From NCBI GenBank assembly GCA_963978545.1, contig OZ021724.1:98315792-98379791 (forward strand): a stretch of 64,000 nucleotides of DNA, written 5' to 3'. The stretch is from Linyphia triangularis. Taxonomy: Eukaryota > Arthropoda > Arachnida > Araneae > Linyphiidae. The translations under genes and the position numbers were made by a program. The notes under the pieces were generated by a model. The model did no database searches, was not told where the DNA came from, and saw only the letters and a program-made list of their open reading frames with translations. Within the stretch, counting starts at the first letter, position 1; every line of letters starts with the position of its first letter. Shown one piece after another: positions 35,701 through 49,936 of the stretch.

Positions 35701-38700
35701 AAAATACTGTTAGTATTCACCTAAACATTACAGATATATAGTTAGTCGTTGATATTGGCTATTATGATATCAAAGTATTTTTGCAATTATTATATCAAAG
35801 TATTTTGTCTTAAAAAATAATGCTAAGTGACAAACTCTAAAAATATAATTTGAATTGAATTTTGTCATTCTTTGAGTTTGAAATTTAAGTAATTTATTCC
35901 AATTTGTTTGAAAAGTTATGAATATTTGAAAGTAGAAGTTGTAAGGCACCCATTGAAAGATGATTAATATTAAAAGTAAAAGCACTTTTTCATTTAATAG
36001 ACACGAAATATTCATTAAAAATTGTGTGTGATTCAATAATGTTCCTTGCTGTGCATTTTATTCAATATTCACTTTCACTAAACTTGCAACCTAAACTTGT
36101 AAAAAATCTTTCCAAATATGCACACTCTATCTCCAATGTGGATCATCTTATTCACCTCTTACTGAATAGAATGAAAATCGCAACACTAGCTCATTCTTAC
36201 TAAGTTACAGCATCAGTGATGAGCATAACTCTTATAGTAATGTTTTCTTTTGTCTAAGAATTTGATTTAGCAAACTGTATAGGCTATAATCTATTTGAAT
36301 TTGTTCATTTAACATACAAGCAATATATACATAAGACTTACCTTAACAGCTTTAGCCACTTTGTGTGATTCCGAACGCAACTTGATCCCTAATGCTTTAG
36401 TATCAGGTTCAGCTTTCAGTTTTACTCCATAATTCTGCTTCTCTGTCGTTAAAGTTAAAATCTTGATGTTCAATTCCTACACAAAACCAATAAAATGTTT
36501 TAACAGCTAATTAGGATTTTTATTTTTATTTTAAACAATCAGGAAATACAATACTATTGAAATATCTATATAAAAACAATGGTAAAATTCCCCAGTTTTT
36601 AATATAAATTACAATATAGATTCACCCTTCTTAAATGAATATACTTTGAAAAAGCCAGGAATGTATGAATTGATTTGATTTATCAAAAAAAAAATTCTAT
36701 GCAAGTTCTTTGTTTTAGGTTTGCTAGTTCCAGCAATGGAGTTCTATCAGTCTCTTTTAAAAAAGTATACTAGAAAGGGCTGCCCATGATGTGTATGAAC
36801 ATGGTTCATCCTATGTCAATGACGGGCAAATCTGCAGAGGCCTAATTAATCAACTTGCTGTCATCTAATCAGGCTGAAACTTGACAGATAGATTTGATGT
36901 CAATGATAAAGAAATCAATCAAATTTTGGTGGCTGTCACTGACACTTAAAGGTCATTTTTACAGAATATAAATAAACCAACTTGATGGAATCCATGCAAT
37001 CGCATTTCCCCGATCATTGAAGAAACTTTTTTCTGCTGTCAAAATTGTTTTAATAAATAATTAATAAAATTGTTTTAATCAGAATAAATAAAAGATATAT
37101 GGATGTGAGTGCATAAAGTTTTATTCATTTTTAATGAATAAATCTTGAAAAGTAGTTAACCAAATATTTTGCTGATAGAGATGTTTTAAATTTTTAAAAT
37201 TTAACACCAAGCACATGCTGACAACAGAAACGGCACTATGTTAATGAATTTAAAAATTGGCAATGCATATAAAGGATTTATATTACAAACTTTTTATGGG
37301 TTACATTATTAATTCCTTTATATTATTTTGTGGCTTGAAAAATCTTCAAATGACTAATTAACCCACTTGCCATCATCCGATATAGTGGAACCCATTGTAA
37401 TTGGTAACCTATCGGCCGATAGGTTTACAGAGAAACTTTCCTCCATGTAACATAGAGACACTTTATACACTTGAAAACTTAACTGATACTCATTAAATTT
37501 AAATTATTGAATAAACTTTCTACAAACCTCAAGGATAAATTTTTCTAATGATTTGACATCTTCTAAGTATTCTGAATCTTCATGTATAACCACTAATTCA
37601 GTGAGGGGATACTAGAACAATAAGAAAACATAAACCAGGAATAATAATAATAGCTACTGCAGGATCAGAATACTTTTAACTAAGTTTTAGTTCTATGTGT
37701 TATTATAACAAACGAGCTCTTTCATCTACATTACATAAAAACTTCAATATATTAATAAAAAAGTAAGGATGTGTGGTTTTGTAATCACATGTAAAAAATT
37801 TCGAGTGAATTTTTTAGCATTCTAATTGTCGTTCCCAAAGCCAAATTGTTGAATTTTAATTTTAAAGTTTTGTTGTAATCCAGTGATAAGCGAAGATTTC
37901 ATGACGTTGTAGATAGTGTGTGTAGCAATAAGTAAGATTTTATGACGTGGTAGTGTGCTTTTACTTTTTACTTATATCTGGTACTAGGACAACTCTGAAA
38001 TTTTAAAAGTATTAGTGTTTTTACCTCCTGAAATTTATTTAAACGACAACACAATATTAAAAAGCCAATTGCATTTTAAGTATTTAGGAATGTCATTTTC
38101 AAAATGGCAACACACACACCTGTTGTTACTTCTTAAAGTCCTATCTGAATATGGCTCTACTTACAATGCGAGTCTAAACGAATAATAATTTCCTTTCAGG
38201 GTATCAATTTAACTTCTATTGCAGATTTTACTATCTGGTTCTTAAGTTTTCTATATTATTTTTAACGTTAAAGAGAAATCAAGGAAAAACATTGCAAAAC
38301 GATATTACACTTTCAAATGCAATTCACATTCATAATCTGAATTTTAATTTCATGTTAGTGCAGATTTCATAGAGGAGTTACTTTTTATTCACCAATTATT
38401 TAAGGCACCAATGTTTTTCATTAACAATCCTAAACAAATGTGTAAACAAGCTTTCTGCGTTGATTTATAATTTACTTTCATTGTATTATGAGTGCTTACA
38501 TAACTATTAAACCTCCTGTCCTTTTTTTCTTAAAGGAAAATCTCGCCGATTATTAAAATTCATTCCTATTGGCAAAATTCAAAAAAAAATAAAAAAATTG
38601 TTACTTATTGCATGCTTTCCCATGATTGTCCATATATTTATTTCAAGAAGAATTTGAATGTATACTATGCTGATTTGCTTAAAAGATCAATGATAATACT

Positions 38701-41700
38701 TAAGTTACAAAGCTTGGTCGACTATACTTGGCAAATTTTTAGTTACGACATATGCTTTAATACTGATCTCAAGGGATCACACACATAAAAGAAGTTGGGA
38801 ACAAGAAAAATATTCAACAATTGGGGACATTTCAGTTTCAACAATAATGCAGGAGGTTTAATACAAGAACCGTATTATGTTTCATTTTGTAAAATAGCTG
38901 TTGAGCATTCTCTAATATATTTTAAATCAATATTAAGAAGAATGCAAACATAGACTAATTTGTTAAAAAGATTGATGATAATATTTGGGTACTGTGCATA
39001 GTCAACTTTTTAGCGAACTTTTGGTTATGACATAAAGGTAAATGCTTTAATACGTACAATTCAAGGGATCATATGTATAAAAAAGTTAGTGACAGAACAG
39101 ATATTCAACAATGAGGAACTTTCACGTTTTTTTTTGTTTTATTTTTAAATAAAAGTAGAAAAAAAAATTATGAAAACAATACCATTCTTTAAAAAATTTG
39201 AGCTCAGATAGATAGTTAAAAAAAATAATTTAGTTTTCACTTTGCGATTTAGCTGGAAAAAGCTACTTTTGCGTGTGACGTCAATGTGCAGATGATGAAC
39301 CAGTCCAAAACCTGTTTTAGACAAGATTCCTCCTTGGATTTTCGACGGAGTCTATGTGTAACTATGTCACGGTTTTTTAAGCATTTTTGGTCAAGTGACT
39401 TTTACTTTGATTTCAAACTCGATTTTCAATTAATTAAAAGCATGAAGATAAAAAATAATTGCACAGCTCAAATATATTCGTTGGATAACACTAGAAAATA
39501 CAAAAAATATTCATTTTCCGCACTTGTGCAAGTTCCTCATTGGGGATAAGCGAAGCAAACCAAACGTTAGCAAGAAGGGACGGAGCCCCTAGTATTTTTT
39601 TTTTTTAAATAAGTACAAGATAAGAGCAAAAATTACGAACAATTGAGAAAAACTTTTAGAAAAAAAGTTGATTATGAAAACTTCCATTAACTGCAGCTTT
39701 GAATAATCAAAACAATACTATCACAATTAAGAGAAGGGGAAGAATAACGTCTTTAATCTTTACTTTTCACAAGGAGTGAAAGAAAAGTACAACTCACATT
39801 GCAGGGGACGCAGTGAGTTTTCTAAAAAATTTAGGTTGGAATAGTTCCAAAAAAGGTTAGGATAATTCCAAAAATTTTAGGGATATTTCCCATTAAATCT
39901 GACATAAGTTCCTAACAGACACTCTTTCCAAAACTTGTTTCCATACCGGCAAAGCACAACCAATTTTGAAAAAATTTAACGATTCAAATAACTGTGCAAC
40001 TAAAAATCAATTGTATACTTAAATAATTATGCCATTTAAAACCATTAATTTAATATTTAAAGCAACATTCAAAGTATTTCAAAAGAGAACATCGCTTCAA
40101 CTTTGTAACTTTGACTAATATTTATGAGGTTTAGCAACAATTTAAATTTTGTGTCAATAATTAAAGTTATAAAATCTAATAGTTACATTTTTAAAGCCTA
40201 GATAAATACACTAGAAAAAATCATGGATATAGTGGGTTTTACATAAGCGCTAACATCGGTGAATCCCTACTACGTAAATCATGGTGATAGCTGTTACAGG
40301 GTTCCCACTCAAATCACAGAATAAAAATCAATGACTTTCAAGGACCTAATCAATTTTTTTAAGGACCTTGGAAAATTTGTTTTCAGACATCATGTCTGCA
40401 TATAAATTTTTAATAAAGTATATTCTGCCAAAAAAGTTACAAACTGGTGGATGCGCAATACAAATATGTCGGAAAATTTTGATACGATGCAAATACGTGG
40501 CGGCCATGTAGGGATAGCAAGTCTGAGTTGTATTTTTATAAATTTTGCAGTTGGCCGCACAACATCTGCAAAAATTAAGGACTTTTAAGGATCTCTAAGT
40601 ATTTTCAAGGACTTTTAAGGTAGTAGTCTGGTAACTTGGGTTCAAAAAAAAAAAAAAAAATCGAATTTTTTTTTTTGCTTAATTTGAAAGTACAATGTCT
40701 TGAGAATATACTGTGAAAATTTCAGACAGAAATTCGAAATATTTCGGAAGTTATAACTAGTTTCCTAGAGCGCCTCGGAGTCCAACCTTTAAGGTCGACC
40801 GGCAGCTGCAACCGCTTGGACCCTTCTATTGTTTGCGCTTTTAGTATATTTAAGTTAAAATTCACAGCACTCTGTTAGTATTTGATCGTACGTTGACACG
40901 TAAGCATCTAAGATGGATGGGAAAGGAAAAAGTCGTTGTACGAAAAGTCCTGGAGATCCAGGCATTAAGCGAAAATTTCACGGTAATAGATACACTGCTG
41001 AAAAAGATGCAACATTTGTGAGCAAGTCTGCTGAAAAATTAAAAAATGAAGAAGATATTGAAGTAGCCATTGATGAGAGCTCAACGTACGCTCAACGACG
41101 CGTGCGCTGACGCGTTTGCAAAATCCTACAATAAATCTCGGATTGCAAAAGCGGAAAATGCCACAGCAATGTTATCGAAAGAAGCCCGAAAGAGTCGAAG
41201 AGCGGACAAAGTTGCGGAGAATGATGCCTATGAAGAGGATGAAGGCATATTATACGCTCCAGGCATAGACGATTGACGTAAGTATAAGTTTACTTATAAA
41301 ATTTGTTGTTGAACTTTAAACGCGTTTTTCTCAAAACATTGTTTTTCTGATCGGCCCGGGTCCTAACTTTTTTTCTACTGAACCGATTGCTTTCAAATTT
41401 TAACAGGCTGTTCTACACACTTATAGTTCTCGTCGGTACTAACGAGAATTTTTTTCACCCCTAACTTTTTATTTTACAACCCTTTCTTTGCTAAAATAAA
41501 AGGACTTTTTTTTTCAAAGTCCGCCATTTTGTTATTTACCCTTGAAATTTAACTTCAGTAGTTCCGACCAGAATGACATGTCTATAGATTAAGAATAATC
41601 AAGAATATTTGATTTCAGATAACATCAAGAGCCAAAATCACCCGGGCCACCAACATGCATTTTTTTTTTAGGTTCCAACTTCGAGTGACAATAATAATAG

Positions 41701-44700
41701 CAATAAACTATTAAATTTTTTTCAAATAATTTTTTTTTTATATTTTCAATATGTAAATAAAAACACTCTAAATATTCAAGATGATTCATTTTTATTTTCC
41801 TATAAAAAACCACCCTCCGAAGAAGTCATGAAAATAGGCATAAGTTACCAGACTACTACCTTAAGCACCTCAAAGCATTTTCAAGGCCTTGAAAACAAGT
41901 TCAAAAGTATTAAGCACTTTTAATGACTTTCAATGACCGTAAGAACCCTGTGCTATTACACCAGCAAAAACTTCAGAAACGCAGAAGGAAAAAAAAAATA
42001 TTTTCCTGTGGCTCTGACTTTCCACCTTAAACCATTTCACATGGTAACAGTTTAGTCTCTACACTAAACAGAGCTGTGTGATCCTTGCCTAAGATTAACA
42101 AATATCTTCACAATGGTTTACAAATTCAATGAATGAGAGAGTCACCTTGATTGGCAGAGTGTTCCTTTCGCGGATGAGACGCCCAATGTCTATCACCTCC
42201 TGCATCCGGTCAACCTGACGTTCCACCTCTTTGTTGATCAGCTGAGCCCTGAAACAGTAGTCACCATTTCAGTTATACACTGACTGATACTAGCCATCTC
42301 TTGTAAAAAAAGAACAATTTGCATTCATGAGCATAACTCAAATTGAGTAACCCACTTTCAAAACTGGACGAACTTATTTTGAAAAGTATTTAGATGGTAC
42401 TGCGTACGTACGCTTATATAGAATTAGCTAGCTTTGTAAATCAGTCACAAATAATAGTAGTTTTGTAATTTATGTCAAAATCCCTTTTAAAAGTGAAAAA
42501 ATAAAATTAAGGGAACAATAACTCAATTTTAAAACATTGATATTTGATTTTTGTAGAATGGGCTCGCTCTACTCAAACAACACTTCCAGTTAAGCAAATC
42601 CGTTGGGAATGCCTGACGAATCTGCTGGAAATCCTTGTGCAACAATTCGTAGCACAAGTTGGCTATGTCAGGTTGTATACAGGATTAATTCTGCCATGAC
42701 ATATGCCAGCTCCGGTTGATTTCAATTTATTTGGCACAAGGGTTTTACCAGTTTCAGTTTTTATATCTGTTTTGCCCAGGATTGTCATATCTGTTTTGAT
42801 TTTCGATTCTGCAGATATATATAAGCAGGTATCTCAAATACCCTTCAAACTTTCTTTTTAAACTTTATGATGAGCATCCATGAAAGAGATATTAAGACTC
42901 ACTAAAAAAAAAAAAAAATAAAAAAAAAAAAAAAAGGCTCTGCAAGCTTTAATGTACTACTTATGGACTTGGATTTTTTACTATGTTCTCTATACTCAGC
43001 TATCAACTATGGATAAGTACTAATTTCCTTTTATCATTATCATTGTTTATTAAAGAACATTTATCTTCAAAACTCTATCTACTTAATTATCAGAGTGACT
43101 ATATATAAAACGTATTTAAATTTCCACTGCTACGCTCTTAAAAAGTAAATTTAAACTGCTACTAGAACTTAACATTAACAAAATCAAATATGCACAATTC
43201 AATTTAAATTTCTAAGGGATTGTGATATTACTTTAAAAACTAGGGGTGTGGAACATTGTACAACGCTCAATTACACTACAATACTGATGTGGATTTGTGT
43301 CATTCACCATTTTTATATTTTCATCGATCATTTAACAAAAATGGCCAGTTACGCAATATTTTTTGTATGGGTCTTACAAAAAAAAAAAAAAAAAATGATA
43401 TTTTTCAATAGTTCTTATATTATTATATATTTCTTATATTATGCATTTGTTTTTCAACTTTTTAAGTCGTTAAAGCATTTTTACGGATATTTCGGAGGTG
43501 GGGATGTTTAGAACACCTTAAGAGGCCTTACCAAAGTGATTTTGAACAAAATCATTACTGTTTTGCCATTTTTTATAATTACTAAAATTTTTTAGAAATT
43601 ACTAAAAAACATTATTTTTTTCAATGGGAGCTACCTTATGAGCATGCACGATTTTGATGAAAACCTTAACATGGTTCATACAGATTTTCAAAATAAAAAA
43701 TAAGGACTTTTTAAGGACTTTCTAAGTACTTTGTTAACTTTTTTAAGGACCTCAATTTTCTTTATGATTTATATGATGGGGAGAAATTGAATGAAAAGAA
43801 AATTTTAATGCATATTAAAATTCATGAATGAAATTTCTTTTAATTCCATATGATTATAACCAATCATTTTGAGATATAGTTATACTTTTACTAAATGTAG
43901 TTTAAATTCTTGAAGTGCAATATAAATTATGCATATTTTTAATAATCTCCTGTTTCCGAGGGTACTTTTAAAGCAAATTGCAAAATTTCGTAACTGGTTT
44001 TCTGCCATAATTTCTACATTATTTTATTTTTTTACCACGATGAATACATTTAAATTAACAATGATTTCAAAATTTTAACAATGATGCTCAAAAGGGCAGG
44101 AATTAAAAACTTCTTCAGAAAATATTTTAAAACTCAAAAGTTAAATGATATTAAAATACTAAAATATCAATTAAAAATGCTCCAGTCACACCTGTTGGAA
44201 TGTGATTAAAAGAAAATTATTGAATATAAAGGAAAAACATCTACACCTAGTAAGATTTTCATTAAATATTCATTTGCAGGGTGGCTACAGAATTCAAGAA
44301 ACAAAATTCCCTGACATTTCACTGATTGCCAGAAAATTCCCTGATGTCTCTCTGTTGATGTTATCATTCAAAAAACGAAACAGAAAATAATGGCTAATTT
44401 AAAAATATACAAATTTTATAAGTAAATGTAATTTTAAATAGTCTAAGCATAATTGGTCCAAAATAAATTTACACTAAAAATCAAAACAAGCATCTTTAGA
44501 GCACGAAAAAGAATGGAAAACAGTAATTAAAAGATTAAAAATTCACACACATCACTTTCAGTTAATTGTGTTCAATAAAATGTCAAAATGAAAGTACAAA
44601 AAAAAAAAAAAAAATCAAGTACAGGATCTAAGCATTTTCGCTTATGAATGCTTTTAGGATTGTTGCAAAATTGTAACACAGAGCTAAAATAGTTAAAAAA

Positions 44701-47700
44701 AATGATAAAATCTGATGAATCAATTTTAAATATTAAGGAATTTAGATCTCTAATATATTCTGTTGACAAAATATCCAAGTCAAGAAGAAAAATAATCATA
44801 GTTGTAAAGGATGCAGTTAGATTAAAATTAGAAGATTTTTTAAACCGAAAGGCTACTGGCGGCCACGCTTCTAAGTTATAAGGTAACTAAAAATCTAACA
44901 TAAATAATATGTAAATCATTTGAGTTCTAATATATTTTGTTGATAAAAAACACGTGGCAAGAAGAAAATAATCATGTCTCTAAAGGGTGCAGTCAGATTG
45001 AAGTTTGAGGATTTTTTTCTAACAATACGGCGCTGACCTCACGGCATCCACTTCACGTGACGCGATCCGAGATAGATGTCCGCACACGCACAGGGAATGC
45101 GAGAAAAGAAACTCAAATATTTTAAAATTCCCTGATTAAAGAGTAATTTTACAAAATTCCCTGACATTTCTCTGAATTCCTGGTCTGTCACGACCCTGAT
45201 TTGTACAAAAATAGCTATTTATAACTGTAATATTTAGCTAGAATGTTAATAAAGTATTTGCAACCAACTTCAATGAAAAAAAATTTAAAATTTGATCAAC
45301 CCCAACCGTTTAACTTTACTTTTTAGGCTTAGCCATTGTTAGACAGGAGATAGTATTTCTCCAAATTTAGCCGTACTTTTTGCTAGCTATTAAAAGCATA
45401 CCAGATTCATGATATCACAAAAAGAATATTATAATTAAAGAACTTGGACTATGTCTTAAAATATGTGAATTTTTATTTCCAAAATCAGATCAAATTCTGC
45501 TTAAAACTGCAATTTTTTGTCATACATGCAGCTACTATAGGCTTTAAAAGATGTGCATATATATTTTAAATCGGAAATAATCCGGGATTTTGATTACATC
45601 CCTGTGATATTTAATTTCAAATATAAAACGGACGTTCAGAAATTTATTAGCAATAGCTAAAATTACACAAAACGTTCCCCTAAATTTAGTAAGAGAGCAT
45701 CGCGATTTCGCGTATCGGTGCGGAAATATATTCTTTTTAAATGCTTTGTAAAAAACACTTTATGGTTTATATACCTTAGAATAAGTTTTAAACTACCGTT
45801 TCCAATAACTTTCATCTCTATTTTGAGTAAGGAGGCAAGGTAAAAAAAATCCAGAGGCATACACTTAATCAAGGTACGTATGAAATAGGCATACATGCTT
45901 ACTAACACTCGTAATTTTTGGGACGGACCCCAGCAATCTACCTACTAATGATGCACCTGGCATTAAAAGCCATTCAATGACTTCAGCGAGTCACTGGTCT
46001 GTGCGTGGCACGTTTGTACATGAATGCGCATGCGCAACAGGCGATTTCGGTAGGGGTGATCCGCATATTGCATTCCATTTGAAAATTTTGCTTTTTTTTA
46101 GAGAAAAACTAGGGGTTTTTTAAACAAAAAAGGCAGGAAGGATGAAAACACTTTAAAATGATGATCTCCAAATTTCTTTAACATTGGTTTTTAACTTTGA
46201 AAAAAATAAGGACTTCTAAGGATTTTTTTAAAAAATAAGAACTTTTAAGGGCCTTAGAAATTTTTTCGAGTTTTTAAGGACTTTTAAGGACCGTACGAAC
46301 CATGCTTAATGGTAGGTCCTTGGGCCCTCACCAACCTGCACACCGAATTTGAACATCGTAGGTCAAACGTTCGGGTTGGTTAGTTGTATTCAGATTATCT
46401 GGCGCCGTCAGCAACACGAGGGCTATAATACGCCGAAACATTCGTCATTAGGCAAGCCAACATACATTTACAAATACCCATGCCAACACGGGACTCGAAC
46501 CCGCAACCTCGCGGTCTAGAAGCTAGCACGCTAACCACTATACCGTTTGGTCGGCGTCAAGTGTTCGGGAGCTATGCTGACCACGTACACACAGACAAAA
46601 AAAAAATTCTAGATCACTTTTTTGAAATAAGGATTTTCCAAAACGTGGAGAAATGAAAAAAATCGAAAAGAAAAAAAAAAAAATTACTAAGTGCTATACT
46701 TTCATTTCTCTATGTATACATATGGGTAATTGAAAGTAAAAAAAAAAAAAACACTATTTCAGATCACAGGAATGCCAAAGTATTCATGAATACTTATCAA
46801 GTGAATTATTAATTATATAAGCAATTTATTTATACCTATTATAAGTATTTGTACTGCAGTTAAACCCTGTTAAAGTAAAATCGATGGGGCAACTGAATTT
46901 TTTTTTGCGGTAACTGAACTGTCTAAAAACTTATTCATTGAATTAATGCAGATTTAAAACTACTAGCTGCATGTACATTTAAATACAATGTTTTTAAGAA
47001 TATTTACATTGCAAGGATTATGTTTAGTACAATAGTTTAACAAGATATTCGCAAGGGGAAAAAAAAGTTAATGTATTTACCAGAAACCTATTATTTATTT
47101 GACTTTTTAAGTAGTTTGTTATTGACTTTTGCTTTAAATTTTTAATGAAGCATTTTCTTTTTAAACGTGTCAACCTCTTCAAAATTACTTAAGGCACACA
47201 AGTCATTATACCTGTTGCATTAGGAAGCATTGTAAGATTTCATCTAAAAAAAAAAGTGGTTTAAAGAGCACACTTGTTTTCAGTCTTGACAGGGATTTCC
47301 TCATATAAGATTTCATGTTAAACGAATAAATTAAAGTGAGAACTGCTTTTACTTCGAGTTGAATGGGATTTCGCATTAACGGGGTTTGACCGTGCTATCC
47401 AGAGAATTTTTTTATTTAAATAAAATAACTATAATTCATCCTTCTTATTTAAAAATGAAATCATTCGACTGGAGAATGAACAAAAATAAGTGAAATTAGT
47501 TTATATTTATAAAAAATTTCTTTCTGATTACAAATATTGGAAAAAAAAAAAGGTTCTTTAAAAAAAAAATAGTTATTTAAATATTAAGAAAGGAAAATGC
47601 CCGAAAACCTTGTTTGATCAAAACACTACCTTATAGCTGTGACATCAAAACATAGTTTCATTTTCTATGGTTATCGTAAAGTTTCTGTCAAATTTTTAGT

Positions 47701-49905
47701 CTGTGTTTGGTAGACAATTGCTATCTTGCAGCGGTTGGTGCGATTTGCGAGAAATTTGCAAAACTGGTTTCCGCTGCTATGTTTCAAGCCAAGTATTTTC
47801 AGATGTAGTGACGTCACATTCGCTTCGCGCCGAATGTGTCGTTTTTTCCGCCAAAACTAACAAGTGAACTTTGATTTCAAATTTTAAAAAAAGAAAGAAA
47901 AAGGGCGGTGAGCAGAATTTTTTGTTTTTGACCTTTTCAAAACATTTAGAATTGAATAAAAAAAATAAACAAAAAATACGGAAATCGTCCATTGCAACAT
48001 TTTTTTGAAAAAATAGCTAGACTTGCAAGTGGGATATTTTAAATACACAAAATGAAGGAGGCTTACTTTGGTGTTGGGACATTCAGGTAATGAATGCTAC
48101 CAGCCTGCTCGCTCTTCTCTTGACCTTCTAATGCCCTCTGCAGATTCTGGTAAAGCAGCTCAGTAAAGAAAGGCGTGAATGGGGCCTGACCAAGAAAGAA
48201 ACAGTTTCAATTGACTAACAAACCCAAAAGAACAAATTTCCAATACACATTTTGGAAAGTAAAAAAATTAAGTAGTTTTTAAAGACTTTTAAATTTTTGT
48301 TAAAAGATCCACTTTTAAATTTGTAGCAACAAAACCTCCTTGTTTTTTACACATAAATTCAAAACAATAAATCACAATTGAAAAACAATCAATTTAAATA
48401 CAACTTTATTTATAAAATAGGCAACTCTTGTTTCCATGCCTAACAAAATTCCATCCACACTTGAAGTAAAAAGTGAAGTGTTTCTGGAAAACAGCGATTC
48501 CAAGCAACTTGATGGAAAACAAAATATCTCCATCATTAAAAGATAGAACCAAAACAGCAAAGAGGTAAGGGATTACAAAATATCTCCATCATTAAAAGAT
48601 GGGTGGTAAGGGACTACAAAATATCTCCATCATTAAAAGATGGGTGGTAAGGGATTACAAAATATCTCCATCATTAAAATATAACCGTAAAACAATTAAG
48701 GGGTAAGGGATTACAAAATAACTCCAAAAGATGGGTCCAAACCAGTTAAGGGGTAAGGAATTACAAAATATCTTCATCATTAAAAGATGGGTCCAAAACA
48801 GTAAAGGTGTAAGGGATTACAAAATATCACCATCATTAAAATATGGGTCAAAACCAGTTAAGGAGTAAGGAATTACAAAATATCTCCATCATTAAAAGAT
48901 GGGTCCAAAACAGTTAAGGGGTAAGGGATTACAAAATATCTCCACCATTAAAAGATGGGTCCAAAACAGTTAAGGGGTTAAAGTAGCAAATGATGAAATA
49001 ACTTCATCGCTGTTTCCTGCAGATGAAAATAAGATACATTCAAGTTCCATTTCATTAGTATTCCAATGATTTTTTTTGTTGAATTTTAACTTTTTCTAAG
49101 GAAAAACTTGGAACTCACCATTATTCTGACCATTGTGTAGAGAACAGAGAAAAGCGTCTCCAGAGCAGTCTTGCAGTCATCTTGACCACCATCACCCTGG
49201 AAACAAGATATAAACATAAAGAAAAGATTTGGTTTGCTAGCTCCGACTGTCTATTTCTGTCATTTATTAAGTGCTTAACATGACCACATACGCCTCGTTA
49301 TTTTGAGCATTTAGAAGAATACGAGATCGAAATCTTCTAGTGTAAGCCCCTTTCTTTGACCCCACCACACCAACAAAGGACATTGAAGTCACAACAGATT
49401 TAATGTGCACAAGCCCCCATTAGGTACACACCGATTTTTGCAGTTGCCGAGGACCGAACCCACAATCCTCCGATCATGAGCTCGATACTCTAATCTAATC
49501 ACAAGGCTAGCGGGGCCCAAGATCAACTTTGAAACTCATATTTGAAAGCATAACAAGCAACAATGAAGTGTGTGGCTCAAAAATACCACAGCACAAACAT
49601 GTTATTTGTCAAGGTTGAATTTAAAAAGTAAAACTCCACCAAGGTGATGCCATGTTTTTACGATGCTCCAACTACTTTTTAAACTATACATATTTTTTAT
49701 GAAGATTTGTAGTATTAAAAGATAACTACCACAAACTTTAAACTCGATTTGTGAGGAAACAGTTTTTGTCAATGTACCACTTAAATACAAGAGATAATTT
49801 CAATATGAATCAACAAATTAAAAAATAAATTAATCGGTTTTAAAGTAGATATCTTCATTAATATATCCATGAAATAATTATATTTAACTTAATTTCAAAT
49901 CTTGT

Positions 49906-49936
<31 letters not shown>

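Larger units (their letters stand above)
40297..41950. mobile_element. hAT-like MITE (CAGGGTTCCCAC family), copy 1, split by a TTAA element
   Basis: The left end is CAGGGTTCCCAC and the right end GAACCCTG. Flanks TGTTA and TGCTA match 4 of 5. Outside the 40619-41860 insertion it aligns with the uninterrupted 424-bp copy at 63358-63781. TCAAGGAC/TTTTAAGGAC motifs recur inside. Confidence 0.75.
43670..46304. mobile_element. hAT-like element (CATGGTTCGTAC family) carrying two nested insertions
   Basis: The ends are CATGGTTCATACAG and CCGTACGAACCATG (inverted). The target duplication CTTAA is exact (43665-43669 and 46305-46309). AAGGACTTT motifs lie just inside both ends. The interior is occupied by a relic of the 1352-bp family, itself interrupted by 44277-45198. 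Confidence 0.75.

Noticed and set aside
39540..39592. Helitron-like 3' end (GGGACGGAGCCCCTAG followed by T)
   Set aside because: The CTAG-T ending is suggestive, but the hairpin is weak, no 5' TC end was found and no second copy of this end is in the window.
42590..42760. Possible decayed coding island on the minus strand
   Set aside because: One short stretch reads plausibly as protein, but it is under 40 codons, is bounded by stops and matches no family I recognise.
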